Assembly (NCBI GenBank): GCA_012719075.1
Contig: JAAYBB010000015.1
Coordinates: forward strand, 1 to 38,112
Length of the DNA stretch: 38,112 nucleotides
DNA from: Clostridiales bacterium
GTDB taxonomy: Bacteria > Bacillota > Clostridia > Oscillospirales > Feifaniaceae
Direction: 5' to 3'
Part shown: positions 14,927 through 22,436 of the stretch, one piece after another
How positions within the stretch are numbered: the first letter of the stretch is position 1
Layout of the letters: each line of letters opens with the position of its first letter
The notes under the pieces: model-generated
Seen by the model: the letters and a program-made list of their open reading frames with translations, nothing else
Database searches by the model: none
Told to the model about the DNA's origin: nothing
Made by a program: the position numbers and the translations under genes

Positions 14927-15883
14927 CTATGCCAGATGACAGGAAACAAAATGACCGGGCTCGACCTCCTTCAGCCGGATGTTTTCCTCAAAACAGGCCG
15001 GTACGGCGCAGACGCAGCGCCTGGCAAACCGGCAGCCCGGTTTGGGGCTGATCGGACTGGTGAGCTCGCCCTCCAGCAGGATGCGCTCCATCCGGTAGTC
15101 GGGGTCGGGCACCGGAATCGCCGAGAGCAGCGCCCTTGTGTAGGGGTGCAGCGGATTCTGAAACAGGCGCCGCGCCGGCGCCTTTTCCACCAGCTGCCCG
15201 AGGTACATCACGATGATGTCGTCGGACAGGTGCTTGACGACGCTGAGGTTGTGCGTGATGAACAGGTAGGTCAGCTTGAGCTGCTGCTGGAGGTCCTGCA
15301 TCAGGTTTAAAATCTGCGCCTGGATCGAGATGTCCAGCGCCGAGACCGGCTCGTCGCAGACGATGAACTTGGGATTTAAGACCAGCGCGCGCGCAATGCC
15401 GATGCGCTGGCGGCGTCCGCCGTCCAGCTCGTGCGGGTAGGTGTTGATCAGGCGGGACGCCAGCCCCACCATGTCCATCATCTGATGAATCCGCCGGTTG
15501 ATCTCCTGGCTGCCGCGCCTGTAGAGCCCCTGGATCAGCAGCGGTTCGGCAATGGCCTGGCTCACGGTCATGTTCGGGTTGAGCGAGGCAAAGGGGTCCT
15601 GAAAAATGATCTGCATGTCCTTGCGCATGGCCTTCATTTTTCCGGCGCTGTAGTTCAGAATATTTTCGCCGTTGAACATGACCGCCCCGCTCGTGGGCTC
15701 GTGCAGCCGGAGAATGGCGCGCCCCAGCGTCGTCTTTCCGCAGCCCGACTCCCCCACCACGCCCAGCGTCTTGCCCTCGTCGATCGAGAAGCTGACGTCG
15801 TCGACCGCGTGCAGCATGCCGCGCGGCGTGCGGAAGTACTTCTTTAACTGTTCAACGCGCAGGATTTCGTTGCCCGGGTCCAT
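14927..15883 (-). CDS. Oligopeptide ABC transporter ATP-binding protein (OppF/DppF type)
   Basis: One of two ATPases that drive peptide import. The 318-residue protein has Walker A GESGCGKTTLG, Q-loop IIFQDPFASLNP, a signature region reading ELDGGRRQRIGIARAL, Walker B FIVCDEPVSALD and the switch His in FITHNLSV. The C-terminal oligopeptide/dipeptide extension includes the cysteine cluster CRFARRCVCAVPAC, as in OppF/DppF. The start at ATG 15883 is set by AAGGAGG inside the end of the preceding gene; the longer reading frame has no ribosome site. Only 2 bases separate it from the dppD-like stop, so the two are translationally coupled. The signature is LDGG rather than the usual LSGG. Confidence 0.93.
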   Translation of the reverse strand: MDPGNEILRVEQLKKYFRTPRGMLHAVDDVSFSIDEGKTLGVVGESGCGKTTLGRAILRLHEPTSGAVMFNGENILNYSAGKMKAMRKDMQIIFQDPFASLNPNMTVSQAIAEPLLIQGLYRRGSQEINRRIHQMMDMVGLASRLINTYPHELDGGRRQRIGIARALVLNPKFIVCDEPVSALDISIQAQILNLMQDLQQQLKLTYLFITHNLSVVKHLSDDIIVMYLGQLVEKAPARRLFQNPLHPYTRALLSAIPVPDPDYRMERILLEGELTSPISPKPGCRFARRCVCAVPACFEENIRLKEVEPGHFVSCHLA

Positions 15884-15885
15884 GA

Positions 15886-16863
15886 TCAGGCCTCCTTGGA
15901 GGAGTGTTCGCACAGGAAGCAGCGGACCGAATGGCCGTCTTCCATCAGGTACAGGGGCGGCGCCTCGCAAAAGCAGCGCTCCATGGCATGGGCGCAGCGG
16001 GGGCTGAAGGCGCAGCCCTGCGGCAGGTTTACGGGGTCGGGCATCAGGCCCTCGATCGAGGTCAGGCGCTCGACGTCCTCGATCAGGCTGGGGATGGAGC
16101 CGAGCAGGCCCTTGGTGTAGGGGTGCAGGTGCTGCTTGAACACCTGCCGCACCGTGCCGTACTCGATCACCTTGCCCGCATAGAGGATCGCCACATGGTC
16201 GCAGTTCTGCGCGACGATGCCGAGGTCGTGCGTGATCAGCAGCATCGCGGTGTTGCGGGTGCTCTTCAGGCGGCTCATCATCTCGAGCACCTGGGCCTGA
16301 ATGGTCACGTCCAGCGCGGTCGTGGGCTCGTCGGCAATCAGCAGCTTCGGATTGCAGGCCAGCGCGATGGCGATGACGATGCGCTGCTTCATGCCGCCCG
16401 AAAACTGGTGCGCGTATTCCGGGTAGCGCTCGCAGGAGATGCCGACCATCTCCATCATCTCCTCGGCCTTTCGCCGGGCGTCCTGCTTGGAGATGCGGTC
16501 GTGCGTCTCGATGACTTCGGCAATCTGGTCGCCCACCGTCATGACCGGATTTAAGGAGGTCATCGGGTCCTGAAAGATCATCGAGATGTGCCGGCCGCGG
16601 ATCTCGCGGATCTCCTGGTCGTTCAGGGTCAGCAGGTTCCGGTCCTCGTACAGGATCTCCCCCGATTTGATCTTGCCCGGGGGGCGGGGCGTCAGCCCCA
16701 TGATCCCCTTGGCCAGCGTCGTCTTTCCGGCCCCCGTCTCGCCCACCAGGCCCAGCGTTTCGCCCTCGTGGATCGTGAGGTCGACGCCGTTCAGGGCGTG
16801 TACCACGCCGTCGTCCATTTCAAAGTGGATGACCAAATCCTTGATTTCCAGCAGCGTACCCAT
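15886..16863 (-). CDS. Oligopeptide ABC transporter ATP-binding protein (OppD/DppD type)
   Basis: Second ATPase of the importer, 325 residues. It has Walker [15 protein letters not shown]-loop [12 protein letters not shown], signature FSGGMKQR, Walker [13 protein letters not shown] and switch His [11 protein letters not shown]-terminal OppD/DppD extension carries a [14 protein letters not shown] cysteine cluster. ATG 16863 is preferred because the G-rich GGGGGGAGGG leader lies before it; the upstream in-frame codon has none. It follows the permease gene by 16 bases and overlaps the ribosome site of the next gene. Confidence 0.94.
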   Translation of the reverse strand: MGTLLEIKDLVIHFEMDDGVVHALNGVDLTIHEGETLGLVGETGAGKTTLAKGIMGLTPRPPGKIKSGEILYEDRNLLTLNDQEIREIRGRHISMIFQDPMTSLNPVMTVGDQIAEVIETHDRISKQDARRKAEEMMEMVGISCERYPEYAHQFSGGMKQRIVIAIALACNPKLLIADEPTTALDVTIQAQVLEMMSRLKSTRNTAMLLITHDLGIVAQNCDHVAILYAGKVIEYGTVRQVFKQHLHPYTKGLLGSIPSLIEDVERLTSIEGLMPDPVNLPQGCAFSPRCAHAMERCFCEAPPLYLMEDGHSVRCFLCEHSSKEA

Positions 16864-16879
16864 GGAGGCCCTCCCCCCT

Positions 16880-17812
16880 TTACCGCTTTTGTTTGGGATC
16901 GAGCGCATCGCGCAGGCCGTCTCCGAAGATGTTCAGCGACAGCACCGAGACGGTGATCGCGAGGCCGGGGAACACGGTGATGTGCCAGGCGTCGCGGAAA
17001 AAAGACTTTGCCGAGGTCAGCATGGCGCCCCACTCGGGCAGCGGCGGCTTTACGCCAAGGCTGAGGTAGGAGAGCGCCGCGATACCCAGGATGCACTGCG
17101 CGACGCTCAGGGTGGCCTGCACGATGATCGAAGACGCCGCATTGGGCAGGATGTACTTTGCGATGATGCGCAGGTCGGACGCGCCCGCGGCCCGGCCGGC
17201 CTCGATGAACTCGCGGTCCTTGACCGTCATGACGGCGGCGCGGACCACGCGCGCCATGCTGGGAATGCGCGGGATGGTCATCGCGATCAGCAGATTGACG
17301 ATGCTGGTGCCCAGCGCCGCCACGATCGCAATCGCGAACAGGGTGTACGGGATGGCCAGCAGCACGTCCATGACGCGCATGATGACGTTGTCGAGCCGGC
17401 CGCCGTAGTATCCGGCCAGCGCGCCCAGGATGCCCCCGGCGAGCACCGCCACCCCGACCGTGGAGATGCCGATAAAGAGCGAATACCGCGCACCCCACAG
17501 CACCCTAAAGAAGATGCTGCGGCCGAACTCATCGCGGCCGAAGAGGTCCCGCACGCTTTCGAGGCTGGGGGCCTTTAACTTGTTCGGCATGTCCTGGCCG
17601 ACGATGTAGGTCTTGTAAAACGCCTTCTCGGTCGCGACGTCGACAATCAGCGTGGACACCGAGATCAGCAGCAGCAGCGACAGCACGCACAGCGCCACAA
17701 CGGCCATGCGGTTTTTTTTGAACCGCCGGCGCATTTCCTGCCAGAGCGTTCTGCCGCTTCCGTCCTCGCACAGCGCCGCGGCGGTTTTCAGGGTTTTCGT
17801 TTCGGTGGTCAC
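16880..17812 (-). CDS. Peptide ABC transporter permease (OppC/DppC type)
   Basis: Inner-membrane permease, 310 residues from GTG 17812. An N-terminal cytoplasmic tail precedes TM1 (about 36-55). The BPD_transp_1 domain has several further helices, and the EAA loop EAGRAAGASDLRIIAKYILPN contacts the ATPases. GTG 17812 is favoured by the GGGGGG run 5 bases upstream. ATG 17827 is an alternative because it overlaps the dppB-like stop in ATGA, a typical coupling signal. Pairs with the adjacent DppB-type permease. Confidence 0.92.
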   Translation of the reverse strand: MTTETKTLKTAAALCEDGSGRTLWQEMRRRFKKNRMAVVALCVLSLLLLISVSTLIVDVATEKAFYKTYIVGQDMPNKLKAPSLESVRDLFGRDEFGRSIFFRVLWGARYSLFIGISTVGVAVLAGGILGALAGYYGGRLDNVIMRVMDVLLAIPYTLFAIAIVAALGTSIVNLLIAMTIPRIPSMARVVRAAVMTVKDREFIEAGRAAGASDLRIIAKYILPNAASSIIVQATLSVAQCILGIAALSYLSLGVKPPLPEWGAMLTSAKSFFRDAWHITVFPGLAITVSVLSLNIFGDGLRDALDPKQKR

Positions 17813-17823
17813 CGTATCCCCCC

Positions 17824-18768
17824 TCATTTCGAGTACTGCGACTTGATGCGGGGATCGACAAAGGCATAGAGCAGGTCCACGCAGAGGTTTGCCAGCGAAA
17901 ACAGCACCGAGATCACCACCACGCAGCCGAGCACCGCGGGCGTATCCCGGTTGGTGATGGAGTCCACCACATACTTTCCGATGCCGGGCCAGGCAAAGAC
18001 GTTTTCGGTGATGACCGAGCCGCCCAGCAGCACGCCGATCTGCAGCCCGATGACCGTGATGATCGGGATGAGGGCGTTGCTCAGCATGTGCCGGAAGGTG
18101 ACGACCGACTCCTTGACGCCCTTGGACCTGGCGGTGTCGATGTAGTCCTGCTTGATGACCTCCAGCATCGAGGAGCGCGTCTGCCGCGTGATCATCGCGC
18201 AGGTGTTGGTGCTGACGGTAAAGGCCGGAAGGATCAGGCTTTTCAACAGCAGCGGCAGGGTTTTCCCCATCCGCGCCGCCGGCAGCCAGCCCAGCTTGAC
18301 CGAAAACAGCAGCACGCCCATCAGGCCCATCCAAAATCCCGGCACCGCCGCGCCGATCAGCGCGACAAAGGTGACGGTGTTGTCAAAGGCGGTGTACTGC
18401 TTCTTTGCGGAGATGATGCCCGCCGGGATGCCGATCAGCACTGCGATCAGCACCGCGCTGCAGGCCAGGATCATGGTGTTGGGCAGCTTGTCGAAGATCT
18501 GCTCGGAGATGCTGAGGCCGCTGCGGTAGGAGGTCCCCATATCGCCCTTTAAGAGATTTCTGACATAGTTCACATATTGTACCAAAAGCGGCTTGTCCAG
18601 GCCAAGCTCCTGGCGAAGGCGCGCCAGACTCTCCGGCGTGCCGTCGTTTCCCAGGATCACCTCGGCCGCATCGGTGGGCGTCAGGCTCATGATGAAAAAC
18701 ACGACGAAGATGACGCTGAGCAAAACAGGAATCAGCAGCAGGACACGCTTGAGAATATACCGGTACAT
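17824..18768 (-). CDS. Peptide ABC transporter permease (OppB/DppB type)
   Basis: First gene of the transporter set, a 314-residue membrane permease with the N-terminal MYRYILKRVLLLIPVLLSV helix typical of DppB/OppB. The conserved TLPNTM-like KLPNTMILA segment leads into the transmembrane core. The EAA loop reads DYIDTARSKGVKESVVTFRH. AAGGAGG lies 6-7 bases before ATG 18768; an earlier in-frame ATG six bases upstream overlaps that site. The gene follows the LysR regulator on the same strand after 190 bases that contain a probable operator. Confidence 0.93.
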   Translation of the reverse strand: MYRYILKRVLLLIPVLLSVIFVVFFIMSLTPTDAAEVILGNDGTPESLARLRQELGLDKPLLVQYVNYVRNLLKGDMGTSYRSGLSISEQIFDKLPNTMILACSAVLIAVLIGIPAGIISAKKQYTAFDNTVTFVALIGAAVPGFWMGLMGVLLFSVKLGWLPAARMGKTLPLLLKSLILPAFTVSTNTCAMITRQTRSSMLEVIKQDYIDTARSKGVKESVVTFRHMLSNALIPIITVIGLQIGVLLGGSVITENVFAWPGIGKYVVDSITNRDTPAVLGCVVVISVLFSLANLCVDLLYAFVDPRIKSQYSK

Positions 18769-18841
18769 CCTCATCCTCCTTGAACGCCCTGTCAGCGTTT
18801 GTCTATACGTACATAAGAGATCCATGATTTTTTATTGAACG

Positions 18842-18858
18842 GATATGTTCAGCATATC
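18842..18858. promoter_or_regulatory. LysR-type operator candidate
   Basis: A perfect dyad GATATG-TTCAG-CATATC contains T-N11-A, the spacing of LysR-family recognition boxes. It lies in the 191-bp gap between the LysR gene and the transporter genes. No clear -35/-10 pair was found beside it. Confidence 0.5.
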
Positions 18859-18930
18859 ATGGCCATTTTTATTAAGGAAGGCTTATTATTTTGATATAGA
18901 ATATAAAAATTTTTTATGCTCCGCCGCCGC

Positions 18931-18957
18931 GCGGCAGGCCGCAAAAATCCCTGCCGC
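18931..18957 (-). terminator. Terminator after the LysR gene
   Basis: GCGGCAGG (minus strand 18957-18950) pairs with CCTGCCGC (18938-18931) around an 11-base loop, just after the LysR stop. An A/T-rich run follows some 12 bases later. It could separate the regulator from the transporter transcript. Confidence 0.5.
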
Positions 18958-18959
18958 CC

Positions 18960-19871
18960 TTACTCGTCCCTGTACAGCTCTTGTGTCATCTCGATAAAAT
19001 CGCGCATGTATTTTGTGAGGTACATGTTTTTCCGGTAGCAGATGGCAAATTTGCGCTGGTACTCTTCATCCGGCTCCAGGTAGCAGTAGAACGCATTTTC
19101 TTTGAGCGTCCGCGTTTCGGCGGGGTGGGCCTCGGGGCACAGCGACACACAGTCAATCGCAATGGCGAGCCGGCAGGCCAGATCCATTCCGGTGGTTTCC
19201 AGCACGATCTGCGGGGCGATTTTGGCCCGCTGAAAGACCTTGTCCTGCGATTTCCGAAAGCCGTTGCTCTCCTGAACCGCGACAAACTTCTCGTTTTGGG
19301 CCTCCGTAATGTTGATGACCGATCCGATCTCGTAGCGCTTTGCGATGTCCGTGTTGAACCCGCCGAACAGGATGATGCGGTCGCTGTGCAGAAAGGTGTA
19401 TTCGAGGTCGGGCAGCGGGATGCTGTAGCTGACCAGGGCAAAATCCGCCTCCCCCCGCTGGACCATGGCGCTGAAGGTGGATTTGGAATAGTCGCTGTTG
19501 ATGCTGATCTCGACATTGGGGTATTTGGCCTTGTATTTGGGCAAGAGCTCCGGCAGCGTGTAGAGCGCGCGCTGGATCGAGACGGCAAAACTCAATCTTC
19601 CGCGCACCTCGCCCTTGAGTTCCCCGATCTCCCGCAAAAGGTTGTTCTTGACCTCGCCGATCTGCGTCGCGGCCCGCACAAAGGACTCGCCGGCGCAGGT
19701 CAGGGAGATGGGGTTTTTGTACCGGTTGAAGATGGTGATGTCCAGCTCCCGCTCGATGCTCCGGATTTTTTGGCTTAAAAGCGGCTGCGACATGTAGAGC
19801 TTTTTTGCCGCCATCGAAATGCTGCCGCACTGCAGGACCGCGAGCACATATTCAAAACTCTCGAGCTGCAT
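18960..19871 (-). CDS. LysR family transcriptional regulator
   Basis: A 303-residue LysR-type regulator that likely controls the peptide transporter and peptidase genes just downstream. The N-terminal winged helix (about 1-60) shows SISMAAKKLYMSQPLLSQKI, followed by a linker helix and a LysR substrate-binding domain (about 88-300). AAAGGAG lies 8 bases before ATG 19871; the longer frame has no ribosome site. It lies in the same direction as the transporter instead of divergently. A strong terminator-like hairpin occurs in its leader. The co-inducer is unknown; a peptide or amino acid is a guess from context. Confidence 0.92.
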   Translation of the reverse strand: MQLESFEYVLAVLQCGSISMAAKKLYMSQPLLSQKIRSIERELDITIFNRYKNPISLTCAGESFVRAATQIGEVKNNLLREIGELKGEVRGRLSFAVSIQRALYTLPELLPKYKAKYPNVEISINSDYSKSTFSAMVQRGEADFALVSYSIPLPDLEYTFLHSDRIILFGGFNTDIAKRYEIGSVINITEAQNEKFVAVQESNGFRKSQDKVFQRAKIAPQIVLETTGMDLACRLAIAIDCVSLCPEAHPAETRTLKENAFYCYLEPDEEYQRKFAICYRKNMYLTKYMRDFIEMTQELYRDE

Positions 19872-19887
19872 CCCGTCGCTCCTTTCC

Positions 19888-19934
19888 AAAAGGGCCTTTG
19901 CCAGCACAGCCTTGACGGAAGATGGCAAAGGCCC
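19888..19934 (-). terminator. Terminator-like hairpin in the LysR leader
   Basis: On the minus strand GGGCCTTTGCCA (19934-19923) pairs perfectly with TGGCAAAGGCCC (19903-19892) over a 19-base loop and is followed at once by TTTT. The LysR Shine-Dalgarno site begins only a few bases later. No minus-strand gene lies upstream for over 1.7 kb, so it is more likely a leader attenuator than the end of another transcript. Confidence 0.6.
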
Positions 19935-20100
19935 GCGTTCCCGCCCGGGCTGCAGGCGCGGGCACCCGCATTTCGCGCGCAGCCCGCCCCTGCCTGTATA
20001 GGTGCTACGCCCCGTCTTCGCGGGGACGCTCTGAGCAAAAAGGTCTGCCGCAGCCGGCAGCCCTGCCGGCGCATGGCGGCCCGCGCGCCAACAGGTGCCG

Positions 20101-20560
20101 GTAAATACTAGAATAAGCTATTTTTCCCCGTTGTGCAAGGGCGGGGGCCGCGCTTAAATTTGGGAGAGCAGGGCAATGTATCCGAAAGGGATACTTTGCG
20201 CATGCCAAAATGGATATGCGCCGATCGGCGCGCCTGCAGCGGTTGCCGCCCGGGCGGGGCCGGACGGCGGCCCCCCTGCAGCCGGCAACAAGGGCCGCCC
20301 GCAAAAGGGCGGCCCCAAGGGCCCTTTCCCAAGGGGCCGCTGCCAGGGACGGACACGGGCAGCGGCGTGGCAATTAACCCCACAGAGACGGCGAACAGGC
20401 CCCCCCGGGCCGTACCTGGGCGGGCCCGTGTGCGCCCTTCCGGGCGCAGAGCACAGCCGCGGGCAAGCAGGCCCTCCCGTCAAAAAAGGGAGGGCCTGCT
20501 CTCTTCCGCCTTGTCGCGCAAAGGATGATCGGAGTGATTGCTTATTTCGTGCGATCTGGT
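20101..20560. other. Hairpin-rich non-coding region
   Basis: No gene is supported in 19935-20632. The stretch holds at least five strong hairpins: 20173-20199 (GCAA/TTGC and GTATCC/GGATAC, loop GAAAG), 20198-20221 (GCGCAT/ATGCGC), palindrome GCGCCGATCGGCGC (20218-20231), GGGCCGCCC/GGGCGGCCC (20292-20315), and a perfect 12-bp stem 20467-20478/20488-20499. On the minus strand TTGCAC-N17-TATTCT near 20110-20138 is a weak promoter candidate for the LysR gene. I match the folds to no known riboswitch. Confidence 0.5.
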
Positions 20561-20565
20561 ATACT
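20557..20565 (+). promoter_or_regulatory. Extended -10 promoter of the flavin reductase gene
   Basis: TGG-TATACT forms an extended -10 element (20557-20565). A weak -35, TTGCTT (20538-20543), lies 16 bp upstream of the -10. The start codon is about 68 bases downstream. Confidence 0.6.
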
Positions 20566-20632
20566 TTTCTAGAGGACGGTCAACGGGAATTTGCAACGGA
20601 CAAGTTGCTATCAGGTGCGGGAGGACAGGGCC

Positions 20633-21298
20633 ATGAAAAAGGAATTTTCGACAAGACCTGAAAAGATGACGGAACCCTGGTGCACATGGCAGGGCTTTTT
20701 GACCGCCATGCCATCCCTGGTGTTCGTCGTTACAGGCTGGAAATCAAACGGGAAAGAAAACGCCTGCCTGCAGTCCTGGGCGAGCTTTGCGGGCGGCGGA
20801 AAGGATGAGTTTGTCTGTATTCTGGGCGCCGTCTCAAAGAGCGGGCACATGTATCAGTCGCTCAAGGAAACCGGCGTTTGCGTGCTGAACTTCCCGACCT
20901 ATGACTTATATGACCGCTGTATAAAAACGATCGGCAACAATGCGTTTGAAACGGATGAAATCACCGCCGCCGGCCTGACGGCGGAAAGGGCCGCGAAGGT
21001 CAACGCACCGCGGATCAAGGAGTGTTTTCTCAACCTCGAATGTGAATTTTTTTGGGAGCACGACATTTTCGAGCACGTTGGGGTCTACGGGTATCAGGAC
21101 GTGACGGTCGCGCTGAAAGTCGTCCACATTTGCATGGACAGCGACCACTACGACCAAAACAAACTCGGCAGATACGGAAAGACCGGGTATTTGTACCAAA
21201 TCGACAACCCGACCAATCCCGAGACGGGAGAGAGGCTGCCGGACATTGTGTCAGGCACCATAGAGGTGAACGCGCCCATTCCGTGGATTACAAAATAA
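20633..21298 (+). CDS. Flavin reductase-like / flavoredoxin family protein
   Basis: A 221-residue FMN-binding split-barrel protein of the flavin reductase-like (flavoredoxin) group, likely a cytosolic electron-transfer protein. WCTWQGFLTAMPSLVFVVTGWKSNGKENACLQSW at the start fits the strand that binds FMN, followed by VLNFPTYDLYDRC. The C-terminal half has KTGYLYQIDNP. GGGAGG lies 8 bases before ATG 20633. It is a lone plus-strand gene with its own extended -10 promoter and strong terminator. The codon use is somewhat AT-richer than in the nrd or fts genes. The partner oxidoreductase is not encoded here. Confidence 0.82.
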   Translation: MKKEFSTRPEKMTEPWCTWQGFLTAMPSLVFVVTGWKSNGKENACLQSWASFAGGGKDEFVCILGAVSKSGHMYQSLKETGVCVLNFPTYDLYDRCIKTIGNNAFETDEITAAGLTAERAAKVNAPRIKECFLNLECEFFWEHDIFEHVGVYGYQDVTVALKVVHICMDSDHYDQNKLGRYGKTGYLYQIDNPTNPETGERLPDIVSGTIEVNAPIPWITK

Positions 21299-21407
21299 AC
21301 GGGTTCGGTGCCGGCTCTCCGTCAATAACGCATGCGCTGTGTCACGACAAATTAGCGTTCGGCACAAAAGACGCGTTTTTACCGTGTTTTCAGAAAAAAC
21401 AGACAGG

Positions 21408-21449
21408 CAGGGGGCAACATAAAAAAATGTTGCCCCCTGTCTTTATTTC
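21408..21449 (+). terminator. Intrinsic terminator of the flavin reductase gene
   Basis: CAGGGGGCAACAT (21408-21420) pairs perfectly with ATGTTGCCCCCTG (21427-21439) around AAAAAA. TCTTTATTTC follows. Confidence 0.9.
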
Positions 21450-21626
21450 TTGCCAGGCCGCCTGGTGAGCAAACCCGGCAGAATATGCAACTTGAAATAC
21501 GTCCTTGGCCTTAAAACAGCGGTTGAGGAACAAGCTTAAAAAATGCCCTGAACCAAAGGCCATTACTCCTGTACAGGGTCCCCTTGCCGTACAGCCTTAG
21601 TTCGCTTGCCGATGCGCTTTATCAAA

Positions 21627-21669
21627 TGCCAGGGCCGGCGCCGCTCTGCCGAACCGCACCGACCCGATC
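21627..21669. repeat. Dispersed intergenic repeat, copy 2
   Basis: Second copy of the 43-bp element at 9844-9886. It abuts the 3' end of the small minus-strand gene at 21675. The rest of 21299-21674 holds the terminator and no gene. Confidence 0.6.
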
Positions 21670-21674
21670 CCGCT

Positions 21675-21875
21675 CTATTCTTCGCAGGCCCCGTCCCCGT
21701 CCTCCTCCTGCTCCACCACGCTGTCGATCATCTTGATCAGCTCAAGCGTGCTGCGGAAGGCCTGGGTCTCGTTCCGATTGATCCAGGTGATGGTCCCCTG
21801 CCAGCTGGCGTGCTGGGTACCTAGAATCTTGACGAGGAAAGCCGCCTTGTCCTGGCCCTTTGCCTGATCCGACAT
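21675..21875 (-). CDS. Small QHASWQG-motif protein
   Basis: A 66-residue protein with AGGAGG a few bases before ATG 21875. After a short Lys/Gln-rich start, residues 12-55 form one module: LVKILGTQHASWQG, then TITWINRN, then FRSTLELIKMIDSVVE. This pattern suggests beta strands followed by a helix. The acidic tail is EQEEDGDGACEE. The same QHASWQG heptad ends the gene immediately upstream, and both follow a SARP-like regulator on the same strand. I recognise it as a recurrent small-protein type in Clostridia but cannot name a characterised family. No function can be assigned. Confidence 0.7.
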   Translation of the reverse strand: MSDQAKGQDKAAFLVKILGTQHASWQGTITWINRNETQAFRSTLELIKMIDSVVEQEEDGDGACEE

Positions 21876-21939
21876 GAAAGTGCCTCCTAAACGTGGGATT
21901 CATCCTCAATGAGGATAACAGATGGTGGTTACAGCGCGG

Positions 21940-22392
21940 TTATGGTTCGAGCTCCAGCAGCCGGCCCTCGATGAACAGCAGCAGCTCCATGTCGCTGGAG
22001 AAGGGGTGGCGCCCCTCGGCGCCCACCACCTCGGCAACGCCCTGCCAGGAGGCGTGCTGTCGCGAGATGACGTTGACCAGCAGCGTCAGCAGCGTCCCCT
22101 GCGCGGCCGTGACGGTCTCCCGGTCCATGTAGGGCAGGGCGGGATCGGCCAGCCCGGACGGAATCGAGGGCGCCGTCTCGCCGAACTCGCGCTGCTTTAA
22201 GAAGGCCTGGGGCTGCCGCTGCAGGTCCATCACGTCGTCGAGCTGCAGCAGCAGGCTGCCCCAGTCCGAAAAGCAGATGGGGGATTTCAGCCGCTCGCTG
22301 TAGACGCGCCCCTCCATCCGCCCGCCCTGGTAGCGGTCGATACAGATGCGAAAGGTGGCCTCCCGATAGTTGAACTTTGTCTTGATGTTCAC
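21940..22392 (-). CDS. Two-module protein ending in a QHASWQG domain
   Basis: A 150-residue protein. The N-terminal half (about 12-56; ATFRICIDRYQGG, EGRVYSERL, FSDWGSLLLQLDDVMD) follows the same hydrophobic pattern as the C-terminal half (about 102-148; LLVNVISRQHASWQG, FSSDMELLLFIEGRLLE). It may therefore be an internal duplication of the domain found alone in the next gene. A Pro-rich linker joins the halves. GTG 22392 is favoured over GTG 22401 because GAGGTG lies 6 bases upstream and includes the earlier codon. It lies 44 bases behind the regulator gene and 64 before the small gene. Function unknown. Confidence 0.7.
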   Translation of the reverse strand: MNIKTKFNYREATFRICIDRYQGGRMEGRVYSERLKSPICFSDWGSLLLQLDDVMDLQRQPQAFLKQREFGETAPSIPSGLADPALPYMDRETVTAAQGTLLTLLVNVISRQHASWQGVAEVVGAEGRHPFSSDMELLLFIEGRLLELEP

Positions 22393-22436
22393 ACAGGGCA
22401 CCTCGCTGTTGTTGGTGACGTACGGGCGCCGCCCGC

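Noticed and set aside
20160-20231. c-di-GMP-I riboswitch
   Set aside because: AGGGCAA, a GAAA loop and a GCAAAGC-like stretch look familiar, but the second helix and tetraloop receptor are not present and the downstream promoter lies outside it.
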